DNA from: Hemerocallis citrina
Lineage: Eukaryota; Streptophyta; Magnoliopsida; Asparagales; Asphodelaceae
Direction: 5' to 3'
Assembly: GCA_017893485.1 (NCBI GenBank)
Contig: CM030366.1
Span: 100,142,953 to 100,206,952 of the forward strand
Length of the DNA stretch: 64,000 nucleotides
The translations under genes and the position numbers were made by a program. Numbering within the stretch: position 1 is the stretch's first letter; the number at the start of each line of letters is the position of its first letter. The notes under the pieces are model-generated. The model was not told the DNA's origin. It saw only the letters and a list, made by a program, of their open reading frames with translations, and made no database searches. Positions 33,207-44,852 of this stretch are shown here, one piece after another.

Positions 33207-34656
33207 CCTGCCTAATCAAACTCTGTTGCCAACTCTCTCCAAGTAGTGATCAAACTCGACAGACTGCTCTTCCGACTAAGCCCATCGGCCACCACATTCA
33301 CCTTGCCTGGATGATACTTGATCTCAGAACAAATGTCTTCCAACACTTCCAACCACCTTCTCTATCGAAGATTTTGATTCTTCTGCTGATAAATGTACTT
33401 CTGGCTCTTGTGGTCGGTATACATATTGACCTTCTCTCCATATACATAATTCCTCAACAGCTTCATGGCAAAGATAATAGCTGCCAATTCCAAATCATGC
33501 GTCGGATAGTTCTTCTCATGCGGACGCAACTGCCTTGAACCATATGAAATAACCTTCCCTTCCTACATCAAGACACACCCCAAATCTCTGAGAGACGCAT
33601 TACTGAAGATATCATAGTCCTTCCCAGCTTGTGGAAAAGCTAAGATAGGTGTAATCGTCAACCTCTCATTTAGCTTAAGGAAACTCGCCCCACATTTATC
33701 AGTCCAAGCGAATGCCATATTCTTCCGAGTTAACCCTGTCAAAGGTACTGCAATTTGTGCATAGCCCTAAATGAATCTCCTGTAGTACCCAGCCAAACCC
33801 AAGAAACTCCTGACTTCCTTCACTGTCGTTGGCCTGAGCCAATTCTGCACTGCTTCAACCTTTTGAGGATCGGTGGCCACTCCCTCTTTAGAAAGGATAT
33901 GACCAAGGAAAGCTACCTCAAACTTCCAAAACTCACACTTCGACAGCTTGACATACAAGTTATGCTCCTACAACTTCTTCAACAACTCTGCCAAGTGCTT
34001 AGAGTGCTCTTCCTCCGACTTCGAATATACCAGAATATCATCAATGAAACCACCACGAAAGAATTAATAAATGGCCGCAAAATTCGATTCATCCTATCCA
34101 TAAACACTGCCGGTGTATTCATCACTCCAAATGGCATCACCAAAAACTCCTAGAATCCATGACGAGTCCTGAAAGCTGTCTTGCTCACATCATCTTCCTT
34201 AACTCAGACATGATGATATCCTGACTGCAGATCAATCTTTGAAAATACAGATGCTCCCCGAAGCCTATTAAATAGATCATCAATCCATGGAAGCGGATAC
34301 TTGTTCTGAATAGTCACCCTGTTCAATTCCCGGTAGTCAATGCACATCCTCATTGACCCATCCTTCTTCTTCACTAACAACATTGGTACTTCCCACGGTG
34401 AAGAACTCGGCCTGATGAATCCCTTACTCAGTAATTCCTCAATCTGCTTCTTAACTTCATCCCGCTCTACAGGTGCCATCCTGCACAGAGTTTTAGAAAT
34501 CAGAGCACTTTCCGGCTGAACATTAATAAAGAACTCAACATCTCGCTGCGGCGGCAATCCCAGCAAATCATCCAAGAATACTTTAGGAAAATTTCTGACC
34601 ACTAGAATACTTCTGACTTCATCTGGAATCATCAACTTAGATACCATTGCAGTCAA
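33207..34656 (-). pseudogene. Gypsy A2 reverse transcriptase and RNaseH
   Basis: The RT N-terminus is open in 34656-34204: [47 protein letters not shown] and [12 protein letters not shown]. The catalytic FIDDILVYS is encoded near 34060-34030, but a one-base deletion sits just before it. RT continues in 33958-33767 ([19 protein letters not shown] and [14 protein letters not shown]). RNaseH lies in shifted frames around 33640-33300 with FSNASLRDLGCVLM, where the first catalytic Asp has become Asn, then [16 protein letters not shown]. The pol reading ends at the solo LTR (33206). Multiple stops; not functional. Confidence 0.88.
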
Positions 34657-34677
34657 TTTCGGATCTTTCTTCTTTCC

Positions 34678-35058
34678 CTAAAAAGTTACTATGGGACCTC
34701 CCGATGCTTTCACCAACACTTCTTTCTTCTTGAATTCAATTGTGGCATCATATATTGTCATCCAATCAATGCCCACGATCACATCCACACCCATGATTTG
34801 CAGTTCAATAAGATCATTGCCGAATAGTCTCCCACCAATCTCGATATCACAGCCCTCGTAATACCGATCAGCAATCAATTCTTTCTCTGATGGTGTTGCC
34901 ACCGACAAGATTCTGCCTGGAAATACCTTAGGTTCCACACCTAAAACTTTAGCAAAATTGGGCGACACGAATGTATGCGAAGAACCAGTATCAAATAAAA
35001 CTTTTGCTTTTATTCTATTAATCAAGACAAATCCTGTTACTTGAAGAATGATACTCAA
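34678..35058 (-). pseudogene. Gypsy A2 protease
   Basis: A 126-codon frame in the gag-pol junction. The retropepsin active site VLFDTGSSHTFVSPNF is intact and GVDVIVGIDWMTIYDATIEF is the second conserved motif. The linker to RT continues in another frame at 34656. The frame has no ATG at its natural beginning, as expected for a polyprotein segment; it is called a pseudogene because the surrounding polyprotein is broken. Confidence 0.88.
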
Positions 35059-35134
35059 ATCTCTAATTTATTCTTAAACAAAGTTTTACTTAATACATCA
35101 AATAAATGAATTTAAAATTCTTGCATACCCTGGA

Positions 35135-36121
35135 TCACATCCTCTGAGTTACCCGCATCTTCTTCAACTGCGGACAGTTTGGTCTAATATGCCCTTCACG
35201 ACCACACTGATAACAAGCCTGCCCCTTAAGTGGCATGGTGCATGCTGACTGGTAGTGGCCTACCTCTCCACAGTTGAAACAAGTCATGCCTTGAATTGTG
35301 GGTGCCTTCTGCTCTAGCCTACAAAACCTGCCCTGCTTCACTGGAAACTTCTTCCCGCTTTGACTTGCTGCTGGCCTCTTATTCCTGTTCCAAGTCTCCT
35401 GCTTCTTTTGGAACTGATCCATATCTTCTTCTGTTATTGCTGCTCTTCTGACCAGCTTATCAAATCTTTTGATGCCCAACGGTATCATCCGCGACCTCAA
35501 ATTTGGCCTCAAGCCCTGCTCGAATTTCTTGGCCTTCTTCGCTTCATCAACAATCAGCTCCGATGCATACCTTGACAGCTGGGCGAACTTAGTCTCATGT
35601 TCGCGCACTGACATGCTGCCTTGCTACAGATTCAAGAATTTGGTTTCCTTTTTCTCCTGAATATCTAGAGGAAAGAAATGATCCCTGAACTCCTCCAGAA
35701 AAGCCTCCCAAGTCACCTGTTGATCCTCAAAAGTTCTCTTTACTAACTGCCACCATACGCCAGCATCCTTCTCTAACTGCATTGTAGCCAATTTCACCTT
35801 ATTGACTACTAGGGTTTCCAAAACTTTGAAGACCATCTCCATCTGTCTAATCCAATCATCAGCCTCATTTGGATCAGACTGCCCCTCAAAATCAGGCGGC
35901 TTCATCCGCTTAAAGGACTCGACCTGCTTAATTGGATCAGCATTAACAAACATTGGTCCAGCCCCTTGATTCTAATTCTGATTCTGAGCCATGTTAGTTG
36001 CCATAAACGTGTTCAATGTCTGATACACCCTGGCAATTTTTGTCTCAAGATCAAGTCCAGCCTCATGGGAACCCTCAGCCCCATCACCATTTCCATCATT
36101 CCTGGTCCTGGGTCTTGCCAT
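35135..36121 (-). pseudogene. gag: Gypsy A2 gag with two zinc knuckles, two stops
   Basis: ATG at 36121-36119 (MARPRTRNDGNGDG). In-frame stops near 35972 and 35624 interrupt an otherwise collinear frame. Retrotrans_gag runs from FKRMKPPDFEGQ to WEAFLEEFRDHFFP; then SVREHETKFAQLSRYASEL is the C-terminal capsid helix region. Two CCHC knuckles close it: CFNCGEVGHYQSAC and CYQCGREGHIRPNC, both complete. The nucleocapsid also has a basic linker (KRPAASQSGKKFP). Similar to the partial gag at 1-474. Confidence 0.9.
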
Positions 36122-36343
36122 TATACTGAATACTGTAAAATAAGGAAAAAGTTAGAGCATCAAAACATAATTCATATTCACATCAATACCCCATGGCCAA
36201 ACCTCAATCATACCCGAAACCATAACATCTTGTTTTAATTCTATATGATACTCACTTTCTAATGTCCACACCTAGGTACTTACGCTCTAATGTCCAAACC
36301 TAGGTTTATTTTATACCATGTTTATCATTATTATTGAAGCATA

Positions 36344-36355
36344 CTCTGATACCAA
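36344..36355 (-). other. Primer-binding site of gypsy A2
   Basis: The minus strand reads TTGGTATCAGAG, one base shifted from the Met-initiator consensus, four bases inside the 5' LTR. Confidence 0.8.
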
Positions 36356-36359
36356 TCTC

Positions 36360-39300
36360 TGTAGTGTCACGAATTTCCAATATAATAAACTCAGAAATAT
36401 GTGGCACAATTCCCAGTATCTACCTCAATGTAATAGTAAACATAGTCAAACACAGATAATGTTTTCAACTTTTATTACATCAATTCTTTACATAGCACAA
36501 CATAAATTAAACACCTTGAATTACAATTTCTTTCTTTTACAACATATTCTTTTACAATTTGCATAAGCCACATTATCATTCTACCACATGCATTAAAATT
36601 TCAAGCTATAAGTACCTACCTGTAAAACATGAGGCTAGAGATAACTCTAACCCCCAAAACTATAGGGATCAGCCATAATGGTGTGAGTGACATCAAAAGA
36701 AATACAATATAAATGAAACATAAAGAATAAAGTCATCATCAACACATACCAACAATAGTAACACATGGATAATGAAATAATGATAAATAAAGCATGAAAA
36801 CATCAGGTGAAACTAAGCTAAGTGTCAAGTGTAGGAAAACAGAAAACAAATATGCATAAAACCAAGTCAAGAAAACACAAATACAATATGATGACTCTCT
36901 AATGCATACTTGTCGAATTCTATGTATTCCATACTATATAGTTCCAGTGCAAGCCCTTATCGTTCTCCACTTTATAGAGTTAAATCTCTCGTTATGCAAC
37001 TATTCCTACTACGATGATAGAAACAAGATCCAGATTACTCTGTGAATATGCCTAACAACCCTCACGCGCAAGCATCATGTAAGCATAGCTAAAAAATCGG
37101 AGAATCACCTCCCTGCCGTGTACCCCACGAATAGGCCTGTCGACCCTCGATGTGCAGATACACAGTACATCCCATGAATAAGCATGCTGACCCTCGACAC
37201 GCGAATGCACCGTACGTTTCGTGAATAGGCCTGCCGACCCTCGACACACGAACATACCAACTGTCCTCTCGGGACAAAACAACACACAGTCCTGGAACGC
37301 ATCCATTAGACTAACCCCTACAGCATATACTTACGTTTCCAAGTTCCATCACATCTCCACTAGTGTCTGTCCTTAGGTTGGTTATTATTAAATCACAAAT
37401 TCCCCCCTGTCTAGAGTTAGTGTATCCTGTCGAACTTAATTCCAACAAAACAACTTCAAGACCCAACTGGTCAAAATCCACAAAATCTCATCTGCCGACT
37501 TACAGGAATCCCACTCAACTTCTAGAGACTCACAATTTGAATATCAAAACAAAATTTTTTATTAAAACTCTTAATTCCATCACCAAATCGTTTATATTAA
37601 GAAAACTTATTTAATCAAACAAAATCCAAATTTATCCAAACACTCACAAATTTCCAAAACTGAAATAAGATATTAAATCCACTAAAAAACTGAGTTTCAT
37701 ATTTTGAAGTCGTAGAAAAATCACAAAACATCCATATCTTGAAATCCACATATATTTCGCTTCTTATGGTCATAGAAATACAAATTTAGACTCTATTATA
37801 ATCAAAATATAACTCTCTGTAAAATACTGTAATCTGCAGCAAAAACATCATCTAAAACAGTAGATCAATAATTCATAAGTTCGAAGAAATAATCGTTCAA
37901 GGAAACAACGAAAAACTCAACAAAATAGCACATACAGCAGCTGTTGGTCGACTGTCAAAACAACCAAAAAATGATGGTCGACCACCATGCTAAAATCCAA
38001 AATCTCACAATTGACCATCGACCGTCGATCCCAGTATTATTCTTGGGCGGTCGATTGGCATGTCCAGAAACTCGCAGCTTGAATATTCATGCACTTTTAG
38101 CTGATACTTCGATTTAATCTTTAAAAGCATGGAATTGTAAAAAACAAAAATCCTGAGATGATCAATTACAACTTGTTCAATATACTGGAGTTTATAAAAT
38201 AAATCAGATTCTCAACAATTCATAAAAGATCAAATTTTTATCAAGTTTCTTCAAAACGGAACACTTTGAATATATATGTATATTATCAGTAAAATCATTA
38301 AGAATCATGGTATAAGAGTAGTATAAAGTTTATCTCAAACTCAGTATCAATACAAATCAAGATTCAATCAAAAACTTTACAAAATACAAAAAAAAAAAAA
38401 AAACAACTTCTGCTCAAACACCATCAGACTCGAAATCAATCCCCAATTCAAAACCCCCAAACTTGATCTTTTTAACTTCAAAAATCCTCTTCCAACTTGT
38501 TATATACATATACAAATAGTTAGATTAATTTTTCCATGATTATATGCAATTATAACATTCATTTAGTCAAGTTCTTTTCATCAAATATCAAAAACAGATC
38601 ATACCCATATGCACACACTGTCAAGATCCAATTTTGTTCACTTTTAAGCATTTTAACTTTTACAATCCATTATATATCAGCAAATCAGCAAGTAATTAGC
38701 ACCTCCATGAGTTATATTAAATTCTTAATGTTCTTAAGTTATCCATATAGAGATTTTTAACACAACATTCATAAAAATCCTACTTTTAACCATCCATCCA
38801 TCAATATATTTATTATATCATCATACTATCCTCTAGCATGCATTCTACTAAATAAATTACCAAATACAACATGCATAGAACAATACAAAAATAAATATAT
38901 GTCACTCACCTCAATGAAGAATCAACCAAAATAATAAAGAATAAAAAAGCTCATCATTTCGCAAAAATCCAAGATCCTCGCTTCGAAACTCTAAGAAAAC
39001 CAATAATAAAAAATAGTCTTTTGTTTTGCAGAGGTGGGGGATGGCTGTAGCAGCTCTAATATAGGCCGAAATCTGGGGTTCTAGGGTTTTGGGAAGATTT
39101 TGCCAAATAATCCTTTAGAATATATCTTTACATATATAAATCCTTATACTAGAAAATTAGATTAATCAATTCAATTGAGATTTAAAATAAAAAATAACCA
39201 CCCAGATCTGGCCGGCAGTAGTTTCAAACCCAGAGAAACAAATTTTGTAATTTTTTCCTCTAAGTGGCAATTTTGCAAAAAGATCTTTCTTTAATAAATT

Positions 39301-39656
39301 TGCAAAATAAACTAAATATATTAGAATAAAAAGTAAACTCTTTACCTTTGAGTTGGCTAGCCATCATGCTCATCCCTATTAAAATGAAATTCTGGAGTTT
39401 TCACTCCAAGTGGTAATTTTGCACAAAAGCCCATCTTTTTGTAACATTTACAAATATGCCAAATAAATATCAGAAAAATCCAGAAAATTCATAAATAATA
39501 CCTGTTTTCCTAAAATAATTTCTGACTTTGAACTTTCCAAGAAAATATTTGCACGTGTTTTGCATGTGCAAAAAGATAAATTTCAGAAAAATGTTTATTA
39601 AATCACCAAAAATCACTTTAATTCATTTATTAATCTAAAAAATATAGGGTGTTACA
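36360..39656 (-). repeat. 5' LTR of gypsy A2, 3.3 kb
   Basis: Runs from TGTAGTGTCACG to TAGGGTGTTACA. It shares blocks with the A1 LTR and the solo LTR at 45982 (for example ATTCTATGTATTCCATACTA at 36919), but its middle differs: a 47-bp tandem repeat at 37129 and a cluster of GGTCGAC motifs at 37945-38056 appear, and the tRNA-like pair seen in A1 is not evident. Confidence 0.88.
37129..37269. repeat. Three tandem copies of a 47-bp unit
   Basis: Units begin at 37129, 37176 and 37223, each starting GAATAGGCCTG(T/C)CGACCCTCGA or a close variant and continuing with a CGAATGCACCGTACGTTTC-like half. Moderate divergence between copies. It gives rise to spurious ORFs with repeated protein motifs on the minus strand. 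Confidence 0.85.
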
Positions 39657-40458
39657 ACAAGTTTTGCACTTATGTTTGAAATCAATTTGGTATGCTGTTA
39701 AATGATTCAAGTTAATTAGTCTATGAAAGTATCATAATTAACATGTCCTAGTCTACCATGTCATAAATTGGAACTTTCAAGCATATAAGTAGAAGAGCTA
39801 GCTTTATTGATATTCAAGACCATGGTCATTAAATTGAATTTAAATATTTCTCCACTCATGTATCCTCTACCAACATACATTCTACTTTTGACAAAACAAA
39901 TTTGTTTGACTAAAACACTAAACGAAATCCGTGATCATTAAGCAACGAACCAGATTCCAGGTTCTTACGAATTTTAGGAACATATGCAATATTGTTCAAG
40001 TCGGTTCCTTCCCAAAAATCATCTTCAAGCTCACAATGCCTTGGCCCTTGATTTCTGAAGTGGCCGAATTCCCCATAAATATCTTCTCCCCATTATTTAA
40101 TGGTTCGAAAGTGGAGAACTTAATTCTGTTGGAGCACACGTGTCGAGTAGATCTAGTGGCAATCCACCATTCCTTAGGGTTTGAACCCATCAAGTTCACC
40201 TCCGAGACCATAGCTGAGATGTTGATATCAGAAACGTCTTGAGCAATGCCTTCAACAATATTTGCTTCTCTGTTCCTGTTCTTCATAGATAGTCTGCAAT
40301 CAGTAGACTTGTACCCAGCTTGTCACAGTTGAAGCACTTGCATTGAAACTTCAGCTTCTTAAAGATTCCTCTCTTAGGCCCCAACTTGGACCCCTTGTTG
40401 TTGTGCTTTTTGGAACATTGATTATGTTCTACCACATTAGCCTTGGCGGCATGACTGA
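39657..40458 (-). pseudogene. Copia-1 gag zinc knuckle, protease, GAG-pre-integrase
   Basis: From the solo LTR edge at 40458: AAKANVVEHNQCSKKH, then the knuckle FQCKCFNCDKLGT. Protease lies in 40286-39996 with EWWIATRSTRHVCS. Related copia proteases have WWIDTGATRHVC here, so the catalytic Asp and the Gly of the DTG triplet have both changed. FMGNSATSEIKGQGIVSLKM is the flap side. In shifted frames the linker and GAG-pre-integrase follow: LGHVNYDTF-like residues and LNHLTAYQIDFKHKCKTC, cut at 39657 by gypsy A2. Confidence 0.85.
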
Positions 40459-40892
40459 TGTAACCCTTGTTTTCCATTTTATGTATTTTTGGCTGTATTT
40501 TTCTTTTTGTGTATTTATTCATCTTGTATCTTTCTTTTGGACCTTGTATTGGATCTTCATTTTTAATATATCCATTTATTTGATTTGCCGTCTTCTTACT
40601 TGAGTTCCTTGATTCAATTGTCTTGTATTATTTCATCTCTGTTGATCGAGCCATTACTTTTGATCCTTATTATAATTTGTTCATGCCCTATTTTGCTTAT
40701 TCATTCTATTTCCACCTCTTTATTGGATCTATTATTCTTCTTTTTTTTTCCAAACTCTATATGCTCTTGATCCATTACTCCTATACATCAACCCTATAAC
40801 CCATTTTAAGTTTTTATTGGATTTTTAAAAACCCAATACCCATTAGCTATACCGATTTGCACCCTAACCCGAAACCCTAATAACTACTCACC

Positions 40893-40900
40893 TATATATA
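40893..40900 (+). promoter_or_regulatory. TATA box of the plus-oriented solo LTR
   Basis: CTATATATACCC lies about 435 bp after the LTR start and just before the GC-rich block, as in the gypsy B LTRs. As a solo LTR this could in principle still start transcription into copia-1 sequence; that is inference. Confidence 0.45.
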
Positions 40901-41295
40901 CCCATGCTATCCCTGCTCACCTTCATCCAACCTAGCTGCCTTGCACCCCCGTCTTCGCAAACCATCTCCCTCTCTCTCTCCCGACCTGTCCCCGGCGCCG
41001 CACCTTCACCTCGGCACCTCGACGCCATCAGCCGCGCAGTGACCCCCTGTCGCGACTCCACAGACGACAGCAGCAACGACTGCAGCAGCCCCAGCGACCA
41101 GTGCTACTCCTGTCGCGCCGCCCTGCACACCCCCCGGTGTCCCTCCTCCCTGGCACGATGCCATGCCGATAGCCACCCCCTGCCTGGCCCTGACTCCTCC
41201 TGAGAGATGCCAGCGTGCCTCCCTGTGCACTGTCTCCCCTCCGACGACAGACAGCGCCGGTAGCACCAATGCTGCCATCGTCCTCCGTAGGTGTC

Positions 41296-41296
<1 letters not shown>

Positions 41297-41339
<43 letters not shown>
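41297..41339. repeat. (CT)n microsatellite
   Basis: About 21 CT units, followed by a pyrimidine-rich tail to about 41370. Produces Arg-Glu repeat ORFs on the minus strand that are not genes. Confidence 0.95.
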
Positions 41340-41343
<4 letters not shown>

Positions 41344-44040
41344 CTCTCTTTCTCTTTCTTTCTCTTGTGTGCGTGTGATTGATCTCGTGTGCTTGTAGTC
41401 GTTGTTCGTGGTTCGTGGGTTCGTTTGTTCGTTGATTTGAGTTTGTGCCCGGGAATCCATTCCCGTTATTCTTGCTTTTGCTTCGTCGTATCTGTCGTCG
41501 ACTATAAGGCAAGTAACTTGTATTATTTTTGTTGTGTAATACAAGTACTAAATAATGCCTGTAGTGTAGGTTTGTTCTAGATACAATTCTTGTGCAAAAT
41601 CCCCATTTTATCTTGTCTATGTGTTGACCCGCCCGTAGTTATCTCATTGCACACACGACATGAAATAACTTAGAGATGATCACTTCTTGATGTATACAGG
41701 CATGTTGTTCGTATGATATCGTATGCTTGGTTGTGTTAGTTGTAGTATACTTTTTGTAGACATGTTAAATACCCTATACAATGTTGCATGGACATCTAGT
41801 ATACCATATTTCACACTTTGTTATGATTTGGATATGTTACATATGACCTAGTTGATTTTATGCATAAAGAATATTTCTGTCTTTTCTGTTACCCTGTTTT
41901 TGTTCAGCATTTTAGACCCTATTAAGGTCAGTATATGAAAATTATTTGTGAATATGAATGATAGAAAATTCTGTCTACTTTCCAGATTTTCTGACCGATC
42001 TCAGTTTCGGTTTATGAGTTGCAAGTTATGGCTATTTTACTACAGATGTATAGAAAATTCCAGATTCTTTTTTGTATGAATTTTGTATGGATAATTATTT
42101 TTCTACTGATGTTAAAAATAATATTTTGATCCAATATTTTGCTGAATACAACTAGACTTGATTGGAATTAACCCCTAATTTTTGTGGATTTAATTAATGA
42201 CTTTTATAAACTATTCTATACTTGCAAACAACTACTATACTTGTAGAATTTTCATATTGTTCAATAAAGAACCTTAATTTCGATCTGACTCTATTTGCTT
42301 TTTATAAAAAATTTGTGAATATGAATTGTAGCCTACTGTATCTATTTTATCAGACTTTTGAAGGATCTAGATTTCGATTTGTATTCTGAAATCTATTGTT
42401 GTTTTGGTATTGTTGTGTTTATGATTCCAGATTTATAAAATTTATGTATCTTGCTTGTTGCTGATTTTAATTGAATATTATATCTATGTTGAAAAATTAT
42501 GAAACTTTATTATCTGTTACTAAACATACTAGGGAATACCCCAGATTTTTTTTGGATTTAATCAGTAAGTTTTTATGCTGTTTTCCTGTTCTTGAATACA
42601 AACTACTGATTTCTGGTTGAACATGTTTTTTGGATACAATTCTGTCTTGAGTCTTTTTTTTGTGAAATGTCATATGACTTATATATATTTGTTGGATTCG
42701 GCCAGGAGTCTATTTTTCAGATTCTCTAATGGATCCAGATTTTCGTGTTTGTGACAATGGGAATCCCAGATTTAGTGCAGTACTGTCTTGCTGTCCTAAA
42801 CTAGAATTTTCGTTGTCCTATCCTTTTTTGAGTTGTCTTTCACCTGTACATATTTATCTTTCAACCTGAACCTATTACCTATTTAAATCATGTTATCCTT
42901 GCCCTGTTTGTGACACATACATGGCTGTCTGATAATAATAACAAAATAATCAAGCCGGGGTTAAGGGAAAGATCTAGTAGTGGATAATATAGAAATATGT
43001 ACTTGGAAGAGGACCCGTATTTCCCACAGGATTATCTATTATCTATTATCTGTTAAGTGTTCATGACTACATGATACATAATTATGTTATCTGATTACAT
43101 GACTGCACACTTCTTTATAGGAAGGTGCACTCAGAAGAGAGCCCGTAGGTTCTAACCTATCTGTCTATATCTGTATCTGTTATCTGTCTGTCTGATATCT
43201 GAGGATACGGCCCTATACAGTCCACTACGAAATCTAAACAAAATTGTTTGAATGTAGCAACCATGTGGTAAATGGATGGGACGCATGAAATGCTACCTAG
43301 ATAAAACTAAAACGCAAGACCTATAATAATAAGATATCTGTTACCTGTTTACCTGTATCTGTTATCTGACATCTGTTATCTGTATAACTGTCTACATACC
43401 ATATGACACTTGACATCTGTTAAATATCACCTGTAACTGTTAGCATACCATGTTACATGATTCTATTTTTTGATTTATGTTAAACATTCTGTTTTGTTCT
43501 GTCCTATCTATTCCATGCTATGTTTGTTTCCGCTGTTACTCTATATTTGTTTATCTATCCCTGTACTTGTGTCGGCACTACAAGCAGCCCGTAACTTGTA
43601 TTGGCGGGAGTTTTGTTTTATTTTCCTCTTCCCTCAATTTGTTAAATTGCAGATCATGGTGACCAGTTGCCTGATGGAGGAGGTGATCTGAGATTTTAGA
43701 TCCTGGAGTTCTAGCTATTATTATTATTATTTCCTGTTGCTTATTTGAATAAATGTATCTGTTACTTGGATTATTTTGTATTAGGCAATGTGACCCAGAA
43801 TTTTTGACTTGTTCAGATCTGGTTTATTTGAGATTATTAAATTTTGTTTCAAGTAAATTCCTGTTGGTATATTGATTCGGTTATGCATGCGTAGTTGACT
43901 TCTCTTACTTCCTACTCTGATATTCCTGTGAAATGTTGTAAAGATCCTGACAGCTTATGGATGATGAAAATTATTCGCTGAACTTAGTCACATATCCGTA
44001 TTCCGTATTCTCTTTTTTGGAAGCGGGGCGTGACAACTGA

Positions 44041-44806
44041 TGACTCCGACTTTTTCAGATCATCTATTATCTTATTCAATACGAAGTCTGACAATGAGAT
44101 CCTCAATGCCCATTTCCTTTCGCTTATGCTTCAAAAATTTTTTGAGTCTTTCCAACCTACTGGTATTTTTTCAATAGTACAAGCAACTTGAAAACTTTCA
44201 CTTAAGTTCATACCTTCTGCATGTATCTTATGCAAGATCAGTTGAATTTATTGAACCTGATTGATTACTGTTTTGGAATCTACTATTTTATAGTCTAAGA
44301 AGCGGTCAACAATGAGTTTCTTGGCGCTAACATCCTCAGTTTTATATTTATGGTCTAGGGATTCCCAAAGTTGTTTAATTGCTCTTTTGTCAATATAAAC
44401 ATTATATAACGAGTCAGCTAAACCGTTCATTATGTAGTTTCTACATAGGTAATCAACACTCTTCCAAGCATCCACAGCGGCGATCACTTGGTTATCTTGT
44501 TCATCTTTCTTATGCTTTGGATCTTCTTCGTTCTTGAGAGTTTTAAAGTGGTCAAGTAGAACATCATTTTCTATTTCCACCTCTTGAAATTCTGCCCATT
44601 GAACTTCTTAGGTTTCTCCTCATGGAAGACTGAGACAGGTACAACGGTAGGCACAGACACTTGTGCCACACCAACAATAAGAACATCAATTGGGCTGTTT
44701 CAACCACAACAACATTCTCGAATGAAACTGTAATTTTTGAATCTGAAACCACACAACACGAGTGTAAATTTTCAGAATAAAAAAGAAAATAAAAAGAGTG
44801 CCTCAA
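44041..44806 (-). pseudogene. gag: Copia-1 gag (DUF4219/UBN2), frameshifted
   Basis: The N-terminal signature EKPKKFNGQNFKRWK appears near 44620-44575, followed by a frame change into 44580-44248: DEQDNQVIAAVDAWKSVDYL, NYIMNGLADSLYNVYI, AIKQLWESLDHKYK, SAKKLIVDRFLDYKIVDSKT. After a stop, HKIHAEGMNLSESFQVACT and IEKIPVGWKDSKNF lead to the solo LTR. This is the standard order of the copia gag UBN2 domain. The leader from 44806 is not recognisable, and no good initiator-Met PBS is preserved next to the LTR at 44853. Confidence 0.85.
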
Positions 44807-44852
44807 AAATCAAGGAAATAAAAATCAAAGAAATGAAAATCTGTTTTAAGTT

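Larger units (their letters stand above)
29128..39656 (-). mobile_element. Gypsy A2: family A element, 3' truncated, with solo LTR inside
   Basis: 5' LTR (36360-39656), PBS, gag, protease, RT and RNaseH run to 33207; integrase continues at 29917 after a solo LTR. It ends abruptly at about 29128 within integrase, with no 3' LTR: the next bases are copia-1 integrase. On the other side, copia-1 GAG-pre-integrase ends (HKCKTC) exactly at the LTR edge. So A2 inserted in copia-1 and later a deletion removed its 3' end together with a little copia sequence. Confidence 0.88.
40459..44035 (+). repeat. Solo LTR, family B relative, plus orientation (TSD ACTGA)
   Basis: 3577 bp from TGTAACCCTTG to GCGGGGCGTGACA, flanked by ACTGA on both sides (40454-40458 and 44036-44040). 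It interrupts copia-1 gag between the UBN2 region and the zinc knuckle. Read in reverse it matches the solo LTR at 29923 around the CCCCGGCTTG motif (42956) and TATTATCCACTAC. It is the only element inside copia-1 in the opposite orientation. It holds a TATA box, a GC-rich block (about 40930-41290), a (CT)n run and TATCTGT repeats (43030-43450). Confidence 0.93.

Noticed and set aside
37052..37306. Cys/Gly-rich repeat proteins on the minus strand
   Set aside because: Three overlapping frames over the same 47-bp tandem repeat; no conserved frame preference.
40904..41544. ORFs of 99-168 codons with Arg-Glu repeats
   Set aside because: Produced by the (CT)n microsatellite and GC-rich LTR sequence, open on both strands.
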